NCBI GenBank assembly: GCA_016926155.1
Contig: JAFGPC010000049.1
Span: 1 to 62,554, forward strand
Source: Sedimentisphaerales bacterium
Lineage (GTDB): Bacteria > Planctomycetota > Phycisphaerae > Sedimentisphaerales > Anaerohalosphaeraceae
Length of the DNA: 62,554 nucleotides
Reading direction: 5' to 3'
The notes beneath the pieces were generated by a model. It had not been told where the DNA came from. It saw only the letters and a program-made list of their open reading frames with translations, and made no database searches. The translations under genes were made by a program, and so were the position numbers. How positions within the stretch are numbered: the first letter of the stretch is position 1; every line of letters starts with the position of its first letter. Shown in pieces: positions 16,301 to 25,198 of this stretch.

Positions 16301-18220
16301 CTATTTTTCTACGACTTTTGTTTCGATCATAGCTTCGGTCCAGCGATTCAGCTTCCAGTCGTCAAATGCCACATCCGCGGTAATCATATTTACTTCGGCA
16401 GCCTCGGATGAGATTTGGATCTGGATCGAAAATTGGTTTTCCATACGGGGAGGAACATCCAATGTAATGATCTCAGGCTGGATGTGGACTCCAGAGGGCG
16501 CATGAAGACGGACTTTGTACGAATGGGAGCAAGCGGAATGATTGAAAATACAGACACTTAAGGTGCCGTTTTGGTCCGGATGGATTGTCTGTCCATATGG
16601 AAACAACCGAAACCAGCGTTCATCAATACCATAATTGGGCTCATCCCATGGGAAAAGCTCTGTCAGCAGTTTTTTCCTTTCCTGAAGGATTTTTTCCATA
16701 TGATTCAGTTGTTCAGGGCTGAAACGGAATGGCTCAAAAACATGCTGATTATTCAATACACAATCAGCAGCTATTTTTCGCAGAAGTTCGAAGCAGTACG
16801 GATATCCCATACTATCATGTAGAAGATTACGGTTCAGAAGACAATAATCATCCATGCCCGAAGGGGTAAACGAGTCTCCGACAAAAAGCATCCTTTCACC
16901 AGCTTCCCGCTCAACCAGAAGGGCGCTATGGTAAATTGTCTGACCGGGAAAGTCATAAAATGTAAGCGTAAACTCCCGCCATGACATTGAACGACCGTCT
17001 TCCAGAGACTGGAGGTTTGGTATCGCCTTGTTCGAGATCACCGGCAGGCGATATGAGCCGGGATGGAGGAGAATATCATCCAAGGGTTTAACAACATAGA
17101 TCGGTGCGGAAAACTCCGAGAGCAGTTCGGGAACCGCGTCCGTATGATCGGCATGGTAGTGTGTGATGAAAATGCCATCCAGTCCTTTAAGTTTACCCTG
17201 ATCTCGTAATTTGGCAAGCTCATTAATAATTCCCTTGCTACCGCAATCGATCAAAAAACCTCTGCCGGTCTTTGAAAGGATCAGCCGGGCGTTTTGGATG
17301 GAAACCACCCACTCCGGAGGGGCTGTTTCAATTTGAACCGCCCAGTCCATCCAGGGCACTTCTGGCGTATCGCCCAGGACGAGTCGGGCAAGGATGTCAT
17401 AATTATCCTTGAAGTACCATCGACCGGCACTGACGGACAGATAATTTCGATAGACTGACTGTAACCGGGTGATGAGTGTTTCAATGGCGATAGCGGGCTG
17501 TCGAATGACCGGACCTCTTGCGGGAACAAGGATATCCGGATTTTGTGATTTGATCCGGAGAAGACTCTCAATGAGCCGACTCATCCGTCCGGCCCATCCG
17601 TGATAACCGCCGATCCGGGCCTCGGGCACGGCATCCTGCAGGCTGTATAAATCCAGCAACTGCCCCTGCCCATAGATGAGATCCCCTACAAAAGCGTATT
17701 TTTTCATATCGATCGTCAGCAGATATGAAACCGCACCTCGAGTGAATCCGGGTGTATCGAGTACATTGATCTTCAATCCCTGCCATGAAATCGTATCTCC
17801 CCCTTTGACACTTTTGGCAACTTGTATCGGTTGGGTAAGAATCCGGGTCGTCTGTTGCTCGAAATCGTGGTATCGACGAGTGGTAAATTCCTTCCAGAAT
17901 TGATCCACTTTGACAAATTGTTGCTTTTCCGCATCCGGAACAACTGCCTTCGCTCCCTGCTTTACCAACCCGATTCCCGCCCAGGCTACATCACGTCGAC
18001 TGTGGGTGAATAAGACCATATCAGGTTTCTCCAATCGACTGGAGGGGACGCCGTATATGACAAGGCCCCGGCCGTCCAGTTCGATGGAAATGCCGTTTAT
18101 CGGCCCTTGATACAGGGTGACATGTGTACTGAGTTTCACCGGACCGGCCAAACCATATCCGGCCAGACATCCTACCATTGCAATAGCGGTTATAACGAAT
18201 TGAATTGTATCCCTTTTCAT
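16301..18220 (-). CDS. exported protein with two metallo-beta-lactamase folds
   Basis: The 639-residue protein begins with a signal peptide (MKRDTIQFVITAIAMVGCLAGYGLAG). Two MBL-like domains follow. The first (about 30-235) has a FTHSRRDVAW segment where the zinc motif should be, so it lacks HxHxDH and is probably inactive, although later elements (DTPGFTRGAVSYLL, YAFVGDLIYG) remain. The second (about 270-480) has the complete THYHADHTD motif and FVGDSFTP. The last 100 or so residues form an Ig-like or CARDB-like beta domain. An exported MBL hydrolase on an ester or lactone is likely; the substrate is unknown. It is divergent from hemL. Confidence 0.75.
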   Translation of the reverse strand: MKRDTIQFVITAIAMVGCLAGYGLAGPVKLSTHVTLYQGPINGISIELDGRGLVIYGVPSSRLEKPDMVLFTHSRRDVAWAGIGLVKQGAKAVVPDAEKQQFVKVDQFWKEFTTRRYHDFEQQTTRILTQPIQVAKSVKGGDTISWQGLKINVLDTPGFTRGAVSYLLTIDMKKYAFVGDLIYGQGQLLDLYSLQDAVPEARIGGYHGWAGRMSRLIESLLRIKSQNPDILVPARGPVIRQPAIAIETLITRLQSVYRNYLSVSAGRWYFKDNYDILARLVLGDTPEVPWMDWAVQIETAPPEWVVSIQNARLILSKTGRGFLIDCGSKGIINELAKLRDQGKLKGLDGIFITHYHADHTDAVPELLSEFSAPIYVVKPLDDILLHPGSYRLPVISNKAIPNLQSLEDGRSMSWREFTLTFYDFPGQTIYHSALLVEREAGERMLFVGDSFTPSGMDDYCLLNRNLLHDSMGYPYCFELLRKIAADCVLNNQHVFEPFRFSPEQLNHMEKILQERKKLLTELFPWDEPNYGIDERWFRLFPYGQTIHPDQNGTLSVCIFNHSACSHSYKVRLHAPSGVHIQPEIITLDVPPRMENQFSIQIQISSEAAEVNMITADVAFDDWKLNRWTEAMIETKVVEK

Positions 18221-18322
18221 ACTGACCTTTGCCCCTCATCGGTTCACGGTTTTTTGTTTACGGAACGATTTAGTATACCTATCATGACAATGTGAATTCA
18301 AGAAAAGAAATGAGGGCATCCA

Positions 18323-19630
18323 ATGGCACTGACAGAGAACCAAGAGAGAATGAAATCAAAAGAGGCGTTCCTGCAGGCGTGTACCTATATTCCGGGTGGG
18401 GTAAATTCGCCTGTACGGGCTTTTGGCGGAGTGGATGTGGATCCGCTGTTTATCGAGCGGGGGGAAGGTTCAAAAATTTACGATATCGACGGCAATGAGT
18501 ATATAGACTTCGTCTGCTCGTGGGGTCCGCTGATTCTGGGCCATACCCATCCGAAGGTAGTCGCGGCCGTGAAAGCAGCGGCGGAGCGGGGCATGAGTTT
18601 TGGAGCGCCGACTCTTGCCGAGACACAACTTGCCGAAAAGGTGATCTCGGCGTTTGATTCCATTGAAAAGGTACGAATGATCAACAGCGGTACCGAAGCC
18701 GTCATGACGGCGATCCGACTGGCCCGCGCATATACAGGACGTGACTATATTATCAAGATGGTCGGGTGTTATCACGGCCATAGTGATGCCCTGCTTGTAT
18801 CAGCCGGATCCGGACTGGCCGAACAAAGCATCCCTTCCAGCGCAGGTGTTCCGACGGCGTTCGCGGAAAAAACGATCGCTTTACCGTATAATGACAGCGC
18901 TGCGGTAGAGGCGGCATTTGACAAGCATAAGGACCGGATTGCCGCGGTATTGGTCGAACCAATTGCCGCCAATATGGGCCTAGTAGTTCCGAAATCGGGC
19001 TATTTGAAATCCCTGCGACAGTTATGCGACAACAATGGAGCAGTATTGGTTTTCGATGAAGTAATCAGCGGCTTTCGCGTTGCGCTGGGCGGAGCCCAAG
19101 AGTTCTTTGGCATCCAGGCGGATATTACATGTCTGGGGAAGATCATTGGCGGGGGATTGCCTGTCGGGGCTGTCGGAGGCCGGGCGGAAATCATGGATTT
19201 ACTGGCACCTCTTGGCCCTGTGTATCAGGCCGGGACGCTCAGCGGGAATCCCCTGGCCATGGCAGCGGCCATTGCCACGCTGGATGTGCTGGCTGAAAGG
19301 ATTTGCTACCGCCGGCTGGAACAGGCAGGACGGACATTACAAGAGGGTTTTGAAGAGGCATCCCGAAAAACAGGGATTCCTGTGACTGTCAATCGGGCCG
19401 GATCAATCCTAAGTTGTTTTTTCACAGAAGGACCTATTGAGAATTTTCAAGACGTACAGCATTCGAATATCGGACGTTTTAAAAAGTTCTTCTCCGGGAT
19501 GCTAAATCAGGGTATATATCTGGCACCCAGTGCCTTCGAAACCATGTTTGTCTCCCTGGCACATAGTGAAAAAGACCTTGAAAAAACTACCGAATCCGTG
19601 TACAATGTGTTTCGTGAACTGGCCGGATAA
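18323..19630 (+). CDS. hemL: glutamate-1-semialdehyde 2,1-aminomutase
   Basis: This PLP enzyme (435 residues, usual length) converts glutamate-1-semialdehyde to 5-aminolevulinate in tetrapyrrole synthesis by the C5 pathway. Diagnostic segments are YIPGGVNSPVRAFGG near the N-terminus, MINSGTEAVMTAIRLAR, KMVGCYHGHSDALLV, VFDEVISGFRV and LGKIIGGGLPVGAVGG with the PLP lysine near residue 273. GTLSGNPLAM completes the class-III aminotransferase set. The neighbours are not heme genes, so it appears to be transcribed alone. Confidence 0.93.
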   Translation: MALTENQERMKSKEAFLQACTYIPGGVNSPVRAFGGVDVDPLFIERGEGSKIYDIDGNEYIDFVCSWGPLILGHTHPKVVAAVKAAAERGMSFGAPTLAETQLAEKVISAFDSIEKVRMINSGTEAVMTAIRLARAYTGRDYIIKMVGCYHGHSDALLVSAGSGLAEQSIPSSAGVPTAFAEKTIALPYNDSAAVEAAFDKHKDRIAAVLVEPIAANMGLVVPKSGYLKSLRQLCDNNGAVLVFDEVISGFRVALGGAQEFFGIQADITCLGKIIGGGLPVGAVGGRAEIMDLLAPLGPVYQAGTLSGNPLAMAAAIATLDVLAERICYRRLEQAGRTLQEGFEEASRKTGIPVTVNRAGSILSCFFTEGPIENFQDVQHSNIGRFKKFFSGMLNQGIYLAPSAFETMFVSLAHSEKDLEKTTESVYNVFRELAG

Positions 19631-19760
19631 TTCGGTTAAATCCACACATGTAGTATTTTCCACCGAGGGCAGGAAGCCCGGAGAGATATCTGTGCAGGGA
19701 GGGATTATCGTTATTAAAAATTGAGGGCTTAGAGTGTCGGTTGGACTCGGGAGAATAGAG

Positions 19761-20726
19761 ATGAATCAGATTGAACGAAAAAATGATATCATCGATACGA
19801 CAGATTGCCTGGAGGCAGTTACCGTATTCAAGTCGATGAAAAACTGGCTGTTTGTATCGGCTCTGCTCAGCCTGTTATTCCTGCAATTGGTCTTCTGGGC
19901 CAATCACCTTGGATACATTGATAAAAGCCAGTGTACCTGTGTACCGGTCCGGGGCTGTGGCGCCGATTGCAAATGCCTGTTAGATGTCCAAAGCTCCGCT
20001 GCCGGCACCTATCCGGATCTGATGATCTGTACCGCCATGGCCTTAGCCGATGCGCCCGGTTCAACCGAACCGGTTAAAGCCGAAGAAGCTGTTGCGGAAG
20101 TGGACGAGATTCCTGCCGGGGAAACTGAAAAAGTAGATCAGACAACCGAAGAGATAGCCGAGCAAGCCAAAAAGGAAGTCGACGCTCTGCTTGCCCCGTT
20201 AGAAGAAACCAGGCCGGAACCAATAGTAGAAGAGCCAAGCACTTCTGTTTCTCAACCCTGTTGGAAATCGATGAAACCCCGCTGGTCACTTGGCAAATTT
20301 GACCAATATCTTCCCACATGCCAACAAACCACATGGGCAATACGGATAGCTAACTTTCTTCTACTGGTCTCATTAGGATTGTACTGTCTGTCACTGCTGA
20401 TGAGTATTAAGATTTCACTTGCCGGAAGGCTCGGGGGTCTGAATCACATTTCAAGAGCGTTTTTCCGTTCCCTTTTCGCTTTAGTGTTCGCGATTCCATG
20501 GCAGGTACTGTTGCCGGGGATCCTGCTTGGTGCTGTCTATCGACCGAGCGAACTGTTGTGCGGCCCTGCCTGTCCTTCCGCCCAAACCGATATTGTCTGG
20601 ATCGTGCTGTTTTACCTGCGATTCTGCGGAATGTGGCTGTTGGTGTTCCTATTCCTATGCGCCGCCCAAAGCCGCTCCTGCAAGTGGGCTCGGGCCACCT
20701 TACGTCGGTTGGGGATTCTGCATTAA
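19761..20726 (+). CDS. hypothetical integral membrane protein with acidic loop
   Basis: I do not recognise a family. The product has 321 residues from the ATG at 19761, behind GGGAG. A hydrophobic segment lies near residues 29-50 and three more near 200-220, 235-262 and 285-308. The region between the first and second segments is rich in Glu, Ala and Pro, with two Cys-rich patches (SQCTCVPVRGCGADCKC and a further PAC near the end). The layout suggests a large extracytoplasmic loop with disulfides. It is followed at once by a strong terminator, so it is probably monocistronic. Confidence 0.6.
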   Translation: MNQIERKNDIIDTTDCLEAVTVFKSMKNWLFVSALLSLLFLQLVFWANHLGYIDKSQCTCVPVRGCGADCKCLLDVQSSAAGTYPDLMICTAMALADAPGSTEPVKAEEAVAEVDEIPAGETEKVDQTTEEIAEQAKKEVDALLAPLEETRPEPIVEEPSTSVSQPCWKSMKPRWSLGKFDQYLPTCQQTTWAIRIANFLLLVSLGLYCLSLLMSIKISLAGRLGGLNHISRAFFRSLFALVFAIPWQVLLPGILLGAVYRPSELLCGPACPSAQTDIVWIVLFYLRFCGMWLLVFLFLCAAQSRSCKWARATLRRLGILH

Positions 20727-20760
20727 TCGACTTGTGAAAACGCTTTCCATCATATACAAT

Positions 20761-20787
20761 AGGCTCTTACAAGAGAGCCTTTTTTTG
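20761..20787 (+). terminator. rho-independent terminator after membrane protein gene
   Basis: The stem AGGCTCT/AGAGCCT with loop TACAAG is followed by seven T. It lies 18 bases before the next start codon, so the downstream ribosome site GAAGGAG follows the T-tract directly and could allow attenuation. Confidence 0.8.
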
Positions 20788-20804
20788 TTTTGAAGGAGAT
20801 CGTT

Positions 20805-22154
20805 ATGGAGTCAACAATCACTCGTCGGTCGTTCATGGAAGGCCTTGCCGGAGCCGCCATCGCCTTTCCGTTTGTTTCTCGTTGCTGGGGGCAACCGCCT
20901 AATAGTAAGCTGCATCATGCTTGCATCGGTGTCGGGGGTATGGGCAACAGTGACCTCCATTCGATTGTGCGAGGCGGAAAGGTGCAGGTAATCGCCATCT
21001 GTGACATTGACGAAAATAATCTGAACGCCGCGGCCAAAATCCTGGCCGAACAATACAACCAGCCGGATGTACGGAAATACCGAGACTGGAGAGATCTGTT
21101 GGAAAAGGAAGCCGCCAATATTGACTCGGTCAATGTAACGACACCCGATCATATGCACGCCCCGATTACCATGAGCGCGATCCAGAAGGGAAAACATGTC
21201 TACTGCCAGAAGCCTCTAACGCATACTGTGCTTGAAGCAAGACGGATCACACAGGCAGCACGCAAGGCAGGCGTGGTTACACAGATGGGGATTCAGATTC
21301 ACTCAGACATTGCCTATCGCATGGCGGTTCGGATCGTACAGAATGGGACCCTCGGCAAGATCAAGGAATGGCACTCCTGGAAAGATGGCGGCCCGTTTGC
21401 CACAGGCGGACGACCGGAAGGTTCGGATCCGGTTCCTCCAACGGTAGATTGGGATAAGTGGATCGGGGTAGCATCCATGCGGCCTTATAAAGAGAAAATC
21501 TATCACCCGTTTGCATGGCGGGGCTGGCTGGATTTCGGCTCTGGAATGATGGGGGATTTTACCTGTCATATTTTCGATCCGCCTTTTACGGCCATGGGAT
21601 TATCACACTGCCTGAGTGTAAAGACAGAAGTTCCCCACGAGGAATGGAACGGGGAGAATTATCCTTCGTGGCAGATCCACGAATTCCTGTTTCCCGGAAC
21701 GAAATATACCGAGGGCAAGACGATCAAAGGTACCTGGTACAGTGGCGGCAAACGACCACCGGATGGCCTTGTCGAGATGCCTCCTGAGAGAAAGCTGCCG
21801 GGAGCCGGCTCGATGTTTATCGGTACCGAAGGAGTGATGGTCCTGCCGCACTGGGCTGGCCCGCAACTGTACCCGATGGACAAGTTTAAGGGCTACAAAC
21901 GGCCCGATGTCAAATCTCTCGATCATTATCAGGAATGGGTCGATGCGTGTATGGGTAATGGTAAAACGGACGCGGGATTTGATTATTCCGGTCCACTGAC
22001 CGAAACAACCCAGCTTGGCAATCTGAGCATCCGTTACCCGGGCAAGATGCTAGAATGGGATGCCAGCAATCTCCGTTTTACCAATGCGCCGGAGGCCAAT
22101 CGTTATATCCACAAAAAATACCGCGACGGTTGGAGTGTAAAAGGGCTGGGATAA
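20805..22154 (+). CDS. Tat-exported Gfo/Idh/MocA family oxidoreductase
   Basis: The 449-residue protein starts at 20805 behind AAGGAG, with a Tat-type signal (TITRRSFMEGLAGAAIA). The NAD(P)-binding half carries a Gly motif (CIGVGGMGNSDLHSI), an acidic strand end (AICDIDE) and NVTTPDHMH followed by the catalytic-type EKP-like YCQKPLTHT. The C-terminal half has the planctomycete-type DWDKWIGVASMRPYKEKIYHPFAWRGWLDFGSGMMGD. Such exported oxidoreductases are thought to carry tightly bound NADP into the periplasm and act on sugar acids or polyols; the substrate here is unknown. A terminator follows before the next dehydrogenase gene. Confidence 0.88.
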   Translation: MESTITRRSFMEGLAGAAIAFPFVSRCWGQPPNSKLHHACIGVGGMGNSDLHSIVRGGKVQVIAICDIDENNLNAAAKILAEQYNQPDVRKYRDWRDLLEKEAANIDSVNVTTPDHMHAPITMSAIQKGKHVYCQKPLTHTVLEARRITQAARKAGVVTQMGIQIHSDIAYRMAVRIVQNGTLGKIKEWHSWKDGGPFATGGRPEGSDPVPPTVDWDKWIGVASMRPYKEKIYHPFAWRGWLDFGSGMMGDFTCHIFDPPFTAMGLSHCLSVKTEVPHEEWNGENYPSWQIHEFLFPGTKYTEGKTIKGTWYSGGKRPPDGLVEMPPERKLPGAGSMFIGTEGVMVLPHWAGPQLYPMDKFKGYKRPDVKSLDHYQEWVDACMGNGKTDAGFDYSGPLTETTQLGNLSIRYPGKMLEWDASNLRFTNAPEANRYIHKKYRDGWSVKGLG

Positions 22155-22176
22155 ACCGAATTGATGCAAAGAAAAC

Positions 22177-22220
22177 AAAAAGCGGCATCGGTGGAGATAT
22201 CATCGGTGCCGCTTTTCTTG
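22177..22220 (+). terminator. terminator after Gfo/Idh/MocA gene
   Basis: The stem AAAAGCGGCA/TGCCGCTTTT encloses a 19-base loop that itself contains GATATC symmetry. The A-rich left and T-rich right flanks suit termination on the plus strand. Confidence 0.7.
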
Positions 22221-22324
22221 TGGAGAGAGTAAAGATGAGATACAGCAGAAGACCAATGAAATGTAAATCGATTACCGCATGTGTTTTCGTAAGGAAGGTT
22301 CCGACATTTTAAACGGAGAACGCC

Positions 22325-23215
22325 GTGAACAAAGAACGGATTGGATTCATAGGAACGGGGATCATGGGTTCGCCGATGGCTTGCAATCTGCTGCGTGCCG
22401 GGTATACAGTGACAGTTCACAATCGCACCAAAGACAAAGCCCTGGAATCGTTGAATATCGGGGCCTTATGGGCTGACAGTCCCGCCATGACCTCCAGGGA
22501 TGCAGACGTTGTGATCACCTGTGTGACTGATACACCGGATGTGGAGGCTGTATTGCTGGGTCCGGAAGGTGTCATCCAGTCAGCAAAAAAAGGGCTGATC
22601 TGCATCGATATGTCTACGATCAGTCCCACGGTTACCCGACAGATGGGAAAAGTGCTTGCAGAAAAGGGTGTACAACTTCTGGATGCACCAATCAGCGGAG
22701 GGCAAAAAGGAGCCATAGAAGCCAAGCTTTCGATTATGATCGGCGGACCAGCCAAATCTATCGAAAAGGTCCGTCCCATTTTACAGGTGATGGGAAGAAC
22801 GATAACCCATTGCGGGCCGCTGGGTTCGGGACAAACGACCAAATTGGCTAATCAGGTGATGGTCATCCACACGATCATGAGCATTGCTGAAGGACTGGCC
22901 TTTGCCGAACGGGCAGGACTGGACCTGGAAATCACTTTGGCAGCGACCAGCGCAGGTGCTGCAGGCAGCCATTCTCTTAAAGTACTCGGACCCAGGATCA
23001 TCGCAGGCGACATGAAACCAGCGTTTATGGTGGACCTGCAGCTCAAAGACCTCAAGCTCGTCATGGAATATACCCGCCAGATCCATCAACCGCTGCCGGG
23101 GGTGGCACTGGCCGAGCAGCTTTTGCAAGCACTATCGTCTCAGGGACGCGGTCGGGACGGGACACAAGCATTGGTTGATGTGATTCGTGGGCTTGGAAGA
23201 GAAAAACAGGTATAA
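22325..23215 (+). CDS. beta-hydroxyacid dehydrogenase (GarR/3-hydroxyisobutyrate family)
   Basis: This NAD(P)-dependent dehydrogenase (296 residues) has the N-terminal motif GFIGTGIMGSPMACNLL and the substrate-binding signature LLDAPISGGQKGA. GSGQTTKLANQ near residue 165 supplies the catalytic Lys of the family. Tartronate semialdehyde reductase is the closest biochemical type, but 3-hydroxyisobutyrate or other beta-hydroxyacids are possible. The start is GTG at 22325 with GGAG eight bases before. It could act with the preceding oxidoreductase in sugar-acid catabolism; a terminator separates them. Confidence 0.88.
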   Translation: MNKERIGFIGTGIMGSPMACNLLRAGYTVTVHNRTKDKALESLNIGALWADSPAMTSRDADVVITCVTDTPDVEAVLLGPEGVIQSAKKGLICIDMSTISPTVTRQMGKVLAEKGVQLLDAPISGGQKGAIEAKLSIMIGGPAKSIEKVRPILQVMGRTITHCGPLGSGQTTKLANQVMVIHTIMSIAEGLAFAERAGLDLEITLAATSAGAAGSHSLKVLGPRIIAGDMKPAFMVDLQLKDLKLVMEYTRQIHQPLPGVALAEQLLQALSSQGRGRDGTQALVDVIRGLGREKQV

Positions 23216-23250
23216 AAAAAACCGCCCGGATCATTGTCGAGCCGGGCGGT
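23213..23250 (-). terminator. terminator of the small exported-peptide gene (minus strand)
   Basis: The stem ACCGCCCGG/CCGGGCGGT has an A-run on its left side, which is a run of eight or more T when read on the minus strand. It also lies immediately behind the plus-strand dehydrogenase stop. Confidence 0.8.
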
Positions 23251-23277
23251 CTGTCGGGAATTGCGTTTGCTGATCCT

Positions 23278-23478
23278 TTACTCTACAGGATCATCGGGAT
23301 CCTCGACGGCCATAAATTCTACAGGGCCGTCGATTTCACTGTCCCCGGACTGGACCACCGAGAGATACTCGACAGGTTCCGTGGGCACTGCAGGCTTGTC
23401 GTCGGCCAAGACCACTGTCACAGGTCCCAAGACAAACAATGCCAGCAGTAATACGATCAATACCTCTTTCGCTTTCAT
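23278..23478 (-). CDS. small exported or membrane-anchored peptide
   Basis: The 66-residue product starts behind AAGGGAG. A hydrophobic signal or anchor spans residues 6-25 (VLIVLLLALFVLGPVTVVLA). The remainder is acidic and Pro/Val-rich (DDKPAVPTEPVEYLSVV..., ending DPDDPVE). It has no Cys and no recognisable domain. It lies 50 bases downstream of the PilX-like gene on the same strand and just before a strong terminator, so it is probably the last gene of that transcript. Confidence 0.6.
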   Translation of the reverse strand: MKAKEVLIVLLLALFVLGPVTVVLADDKPAVPTEPVEYLSVVQSGDSEIDGPVEFMAVEDPDDPVE

Positions 23479-23527
23479 ATTTTCTCCCTTTCACAAAAAG
23501 GATCAGAAGACCAATACGTAACTCAGG

Positions 23528-25153
23528 TTAGATTGTTTCGCTATACGTATCGTATTGGGGCTGAAGGATTACAGGAGAACGAATCCCACTGGGTAGAAGC
23601 TGTTCGGGATCGGGTGTAATCTCGATTGTGCCGCCTACATATCCTGCACCTTCACTACCTCCGTCGTCGGCGGCACCGATGTTGGTAACGTAACCACTGG
23701 AGAAGGGTGTAGTGTCGTACATACTGACGATCGTACCATGAATCTGAGCATTTCCACGAACGTCAACAATCCCGCCCACGATAGCGCCGGACAACGTATT
23801 GCCACCATCGCTTTCAAAAGCGCCGGTATTACCCAGGTTGATGTTGAAGTTGGGCGCCAGAATCGTCGTTTCCTGGAACTGGGATTGATTGTCAAAGACC
23901 GCTTCACCGGTAAAATAAAGCACATTTCTCGTCCACCAGCTCCAATGCGTGGTGGTGCTGGGCACGTCACTGACAATCGCACCTTCAAAGTCGCAGTCTT
24001 CAAATCGTATATTGTTTGTCAGACTTGTGCTGTCGTAATAGGTTTCATTTGTCTCCACAAACAGCACATCCTGAAAGGTGCAGTTTTTAAACAGGGCGTG
24101 ACTTCCTTTGGGAATTATGACATTGCTGAAGGTCTGGTTTTCATAAACCTTACGGGTATATTGTTTGCTGGAGCTGGAACTGGGTGTCGAGTAATCGCCT
24201 GCCGCATGAGGGAAATATTCCGTCTGGGTGCGACTGGGCGATCCAATGTTCGAACACAAGGGTTTGTATATGCTGGTATCATAATCCTCGGGATTCATCC
24301 CAGGCATGTCCGTGCAATCGACACCGTAGTTTATCCCCTCGTGCTGTCCCTGAATCTTGTCGTCGGGACTGTAGATGCGGTTTCCATACTCATCGAACAT
24401 GGGTTGACCGTCTTCGTCGAGAGTTTCCATCTGAATATTATACGCCTGCAACTGGTCCAGGGGAATGATCGTGTTGATGGTGCCCTCAACAATCGTATCT
24501 GAAGTAGTTTCCAGACCGGCGCCAACATCGGGTCGATCCCACGTGCTGTAAATAGGACCGTGGATAATCGAATTTTGTGTGACCCACATGCGGCCCCGGC
24601 TGGCAATGGCGTAGTTAAGCACCTGGGCTTCTTTGGTGATATCCACATCCACTCGGACACAACGCGATATCTGCCCCTCGCTGCCTGTGCTATCGACCAG
24701 AATCGTACGGGGATCACCATCATAGCGATAGAACCGCACGTTGAGATTCTCTCCTGTGCTGCCGAAATTAATTACGCCGGTAAAAATCTGATCGCCGCTA
24801 CCGATTCCATCAGTAAAACGAGTTGCCGTACCTACAGTCAAACCGCCGATCTGTTGGGTCTGCACTGTCGAGCAAAGGTTGCCCCATATCGTGTTGGCTT
24901 CACTGTCGGTTACTGTATTTCGTGTGGTCTCAAAGGTGGGAGTATGAGCAATCAGATATTTGGCGCATTCCAGGCCGGACAACGCCGCACCTATGGCGAT
25001 GTTGGTGCCATGATGGTTGGTCGCCACTCGGGCACTGGTCGAAGAAACCGTCAGCATCCCCACCGCCAGTGTGGCAAAAACCGCCAGGAACATCATCGAA
25101 AGAATCAACGCCACACCAGACCGCTTGTTGTTCAATTGCTGTTTCGTTTTCAT
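23528..25153 (-). CDS. PilX-like prepilin with large beta-structured extracellular domain
   Basis: The 541-residue protein starts with a short basic head and a long hydrophobic helix (KRSGVALILSMMFLAVFATLAVGMLTVS, about residues 10-37), like PilX/minor pilin N-termini. The usual Gly-Phe-Thr-Leu-Ile-Glu box is absent. The rest reads as irregular parallel beta structure with repeats of FENCTF and RFEDCDF type, then strands such as ILAPNFNINLGNTGAFESDGGNTLSGAIVGGIVDVRGNAQIHGTIV (given here only as a region near 430-475). The C-terminus LPSGIRSPVILQPQ...YSETI resembles that of the next gene upstream. The function is unknown; surface display or a pilus-tip role is inference. Confidence 0.65.
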   Translation of the reverse strand: MKTKQQLNNKRSGVALILSMMFLAVFATLAVGMLTVSSTSARVATNHHGTNIAIGAALSGLECAKYLIAHTPTFETTRNTVTDSEANTIWGNLCSTVQTQQIGGLTVGTATRFTDGIGSGDQIFTGVINFGSTGENLNVRFYRYDGDPRTILVDSTGSEGQISRCVRVDVDITKEAQVLNYAIASRGRMWVTQNSIIHGPIYSTWDRPDVGAGLETTSDTIVEGTINTIIPLDQLQAYNIQMETLDEDGQPMFDEYGNRIYSPDDKIQGQHEGINYGVDCTDMPGMNPEDYDTSIYKPLCSNIGSPSRTQTEYFPHAAGDYSTPSSSSSKQYTRKVYENQTFSNVIIPKGSHALFKNCTFQDVLFVETNETYYDSTSLTNNIRFEDCDFEGAIVSDVPSTTTHWSWWTRNVLYFTGEAVFDNQSQFQETTILAPNFNINLGNTGAFESDGGNTLSGAIVGGIVDVRGNAQIHGTIVSMYDTTPFSSGYVTNIGAADDGGSEGAGYVGGTIEITPDPEQLLPSGIRSPVILQPQYDTYSETI

Positions 25154-25198
25154 GATAACCCTCCTAAAATTCTCCTTTACAGAGTATCCAAGAAGCTG

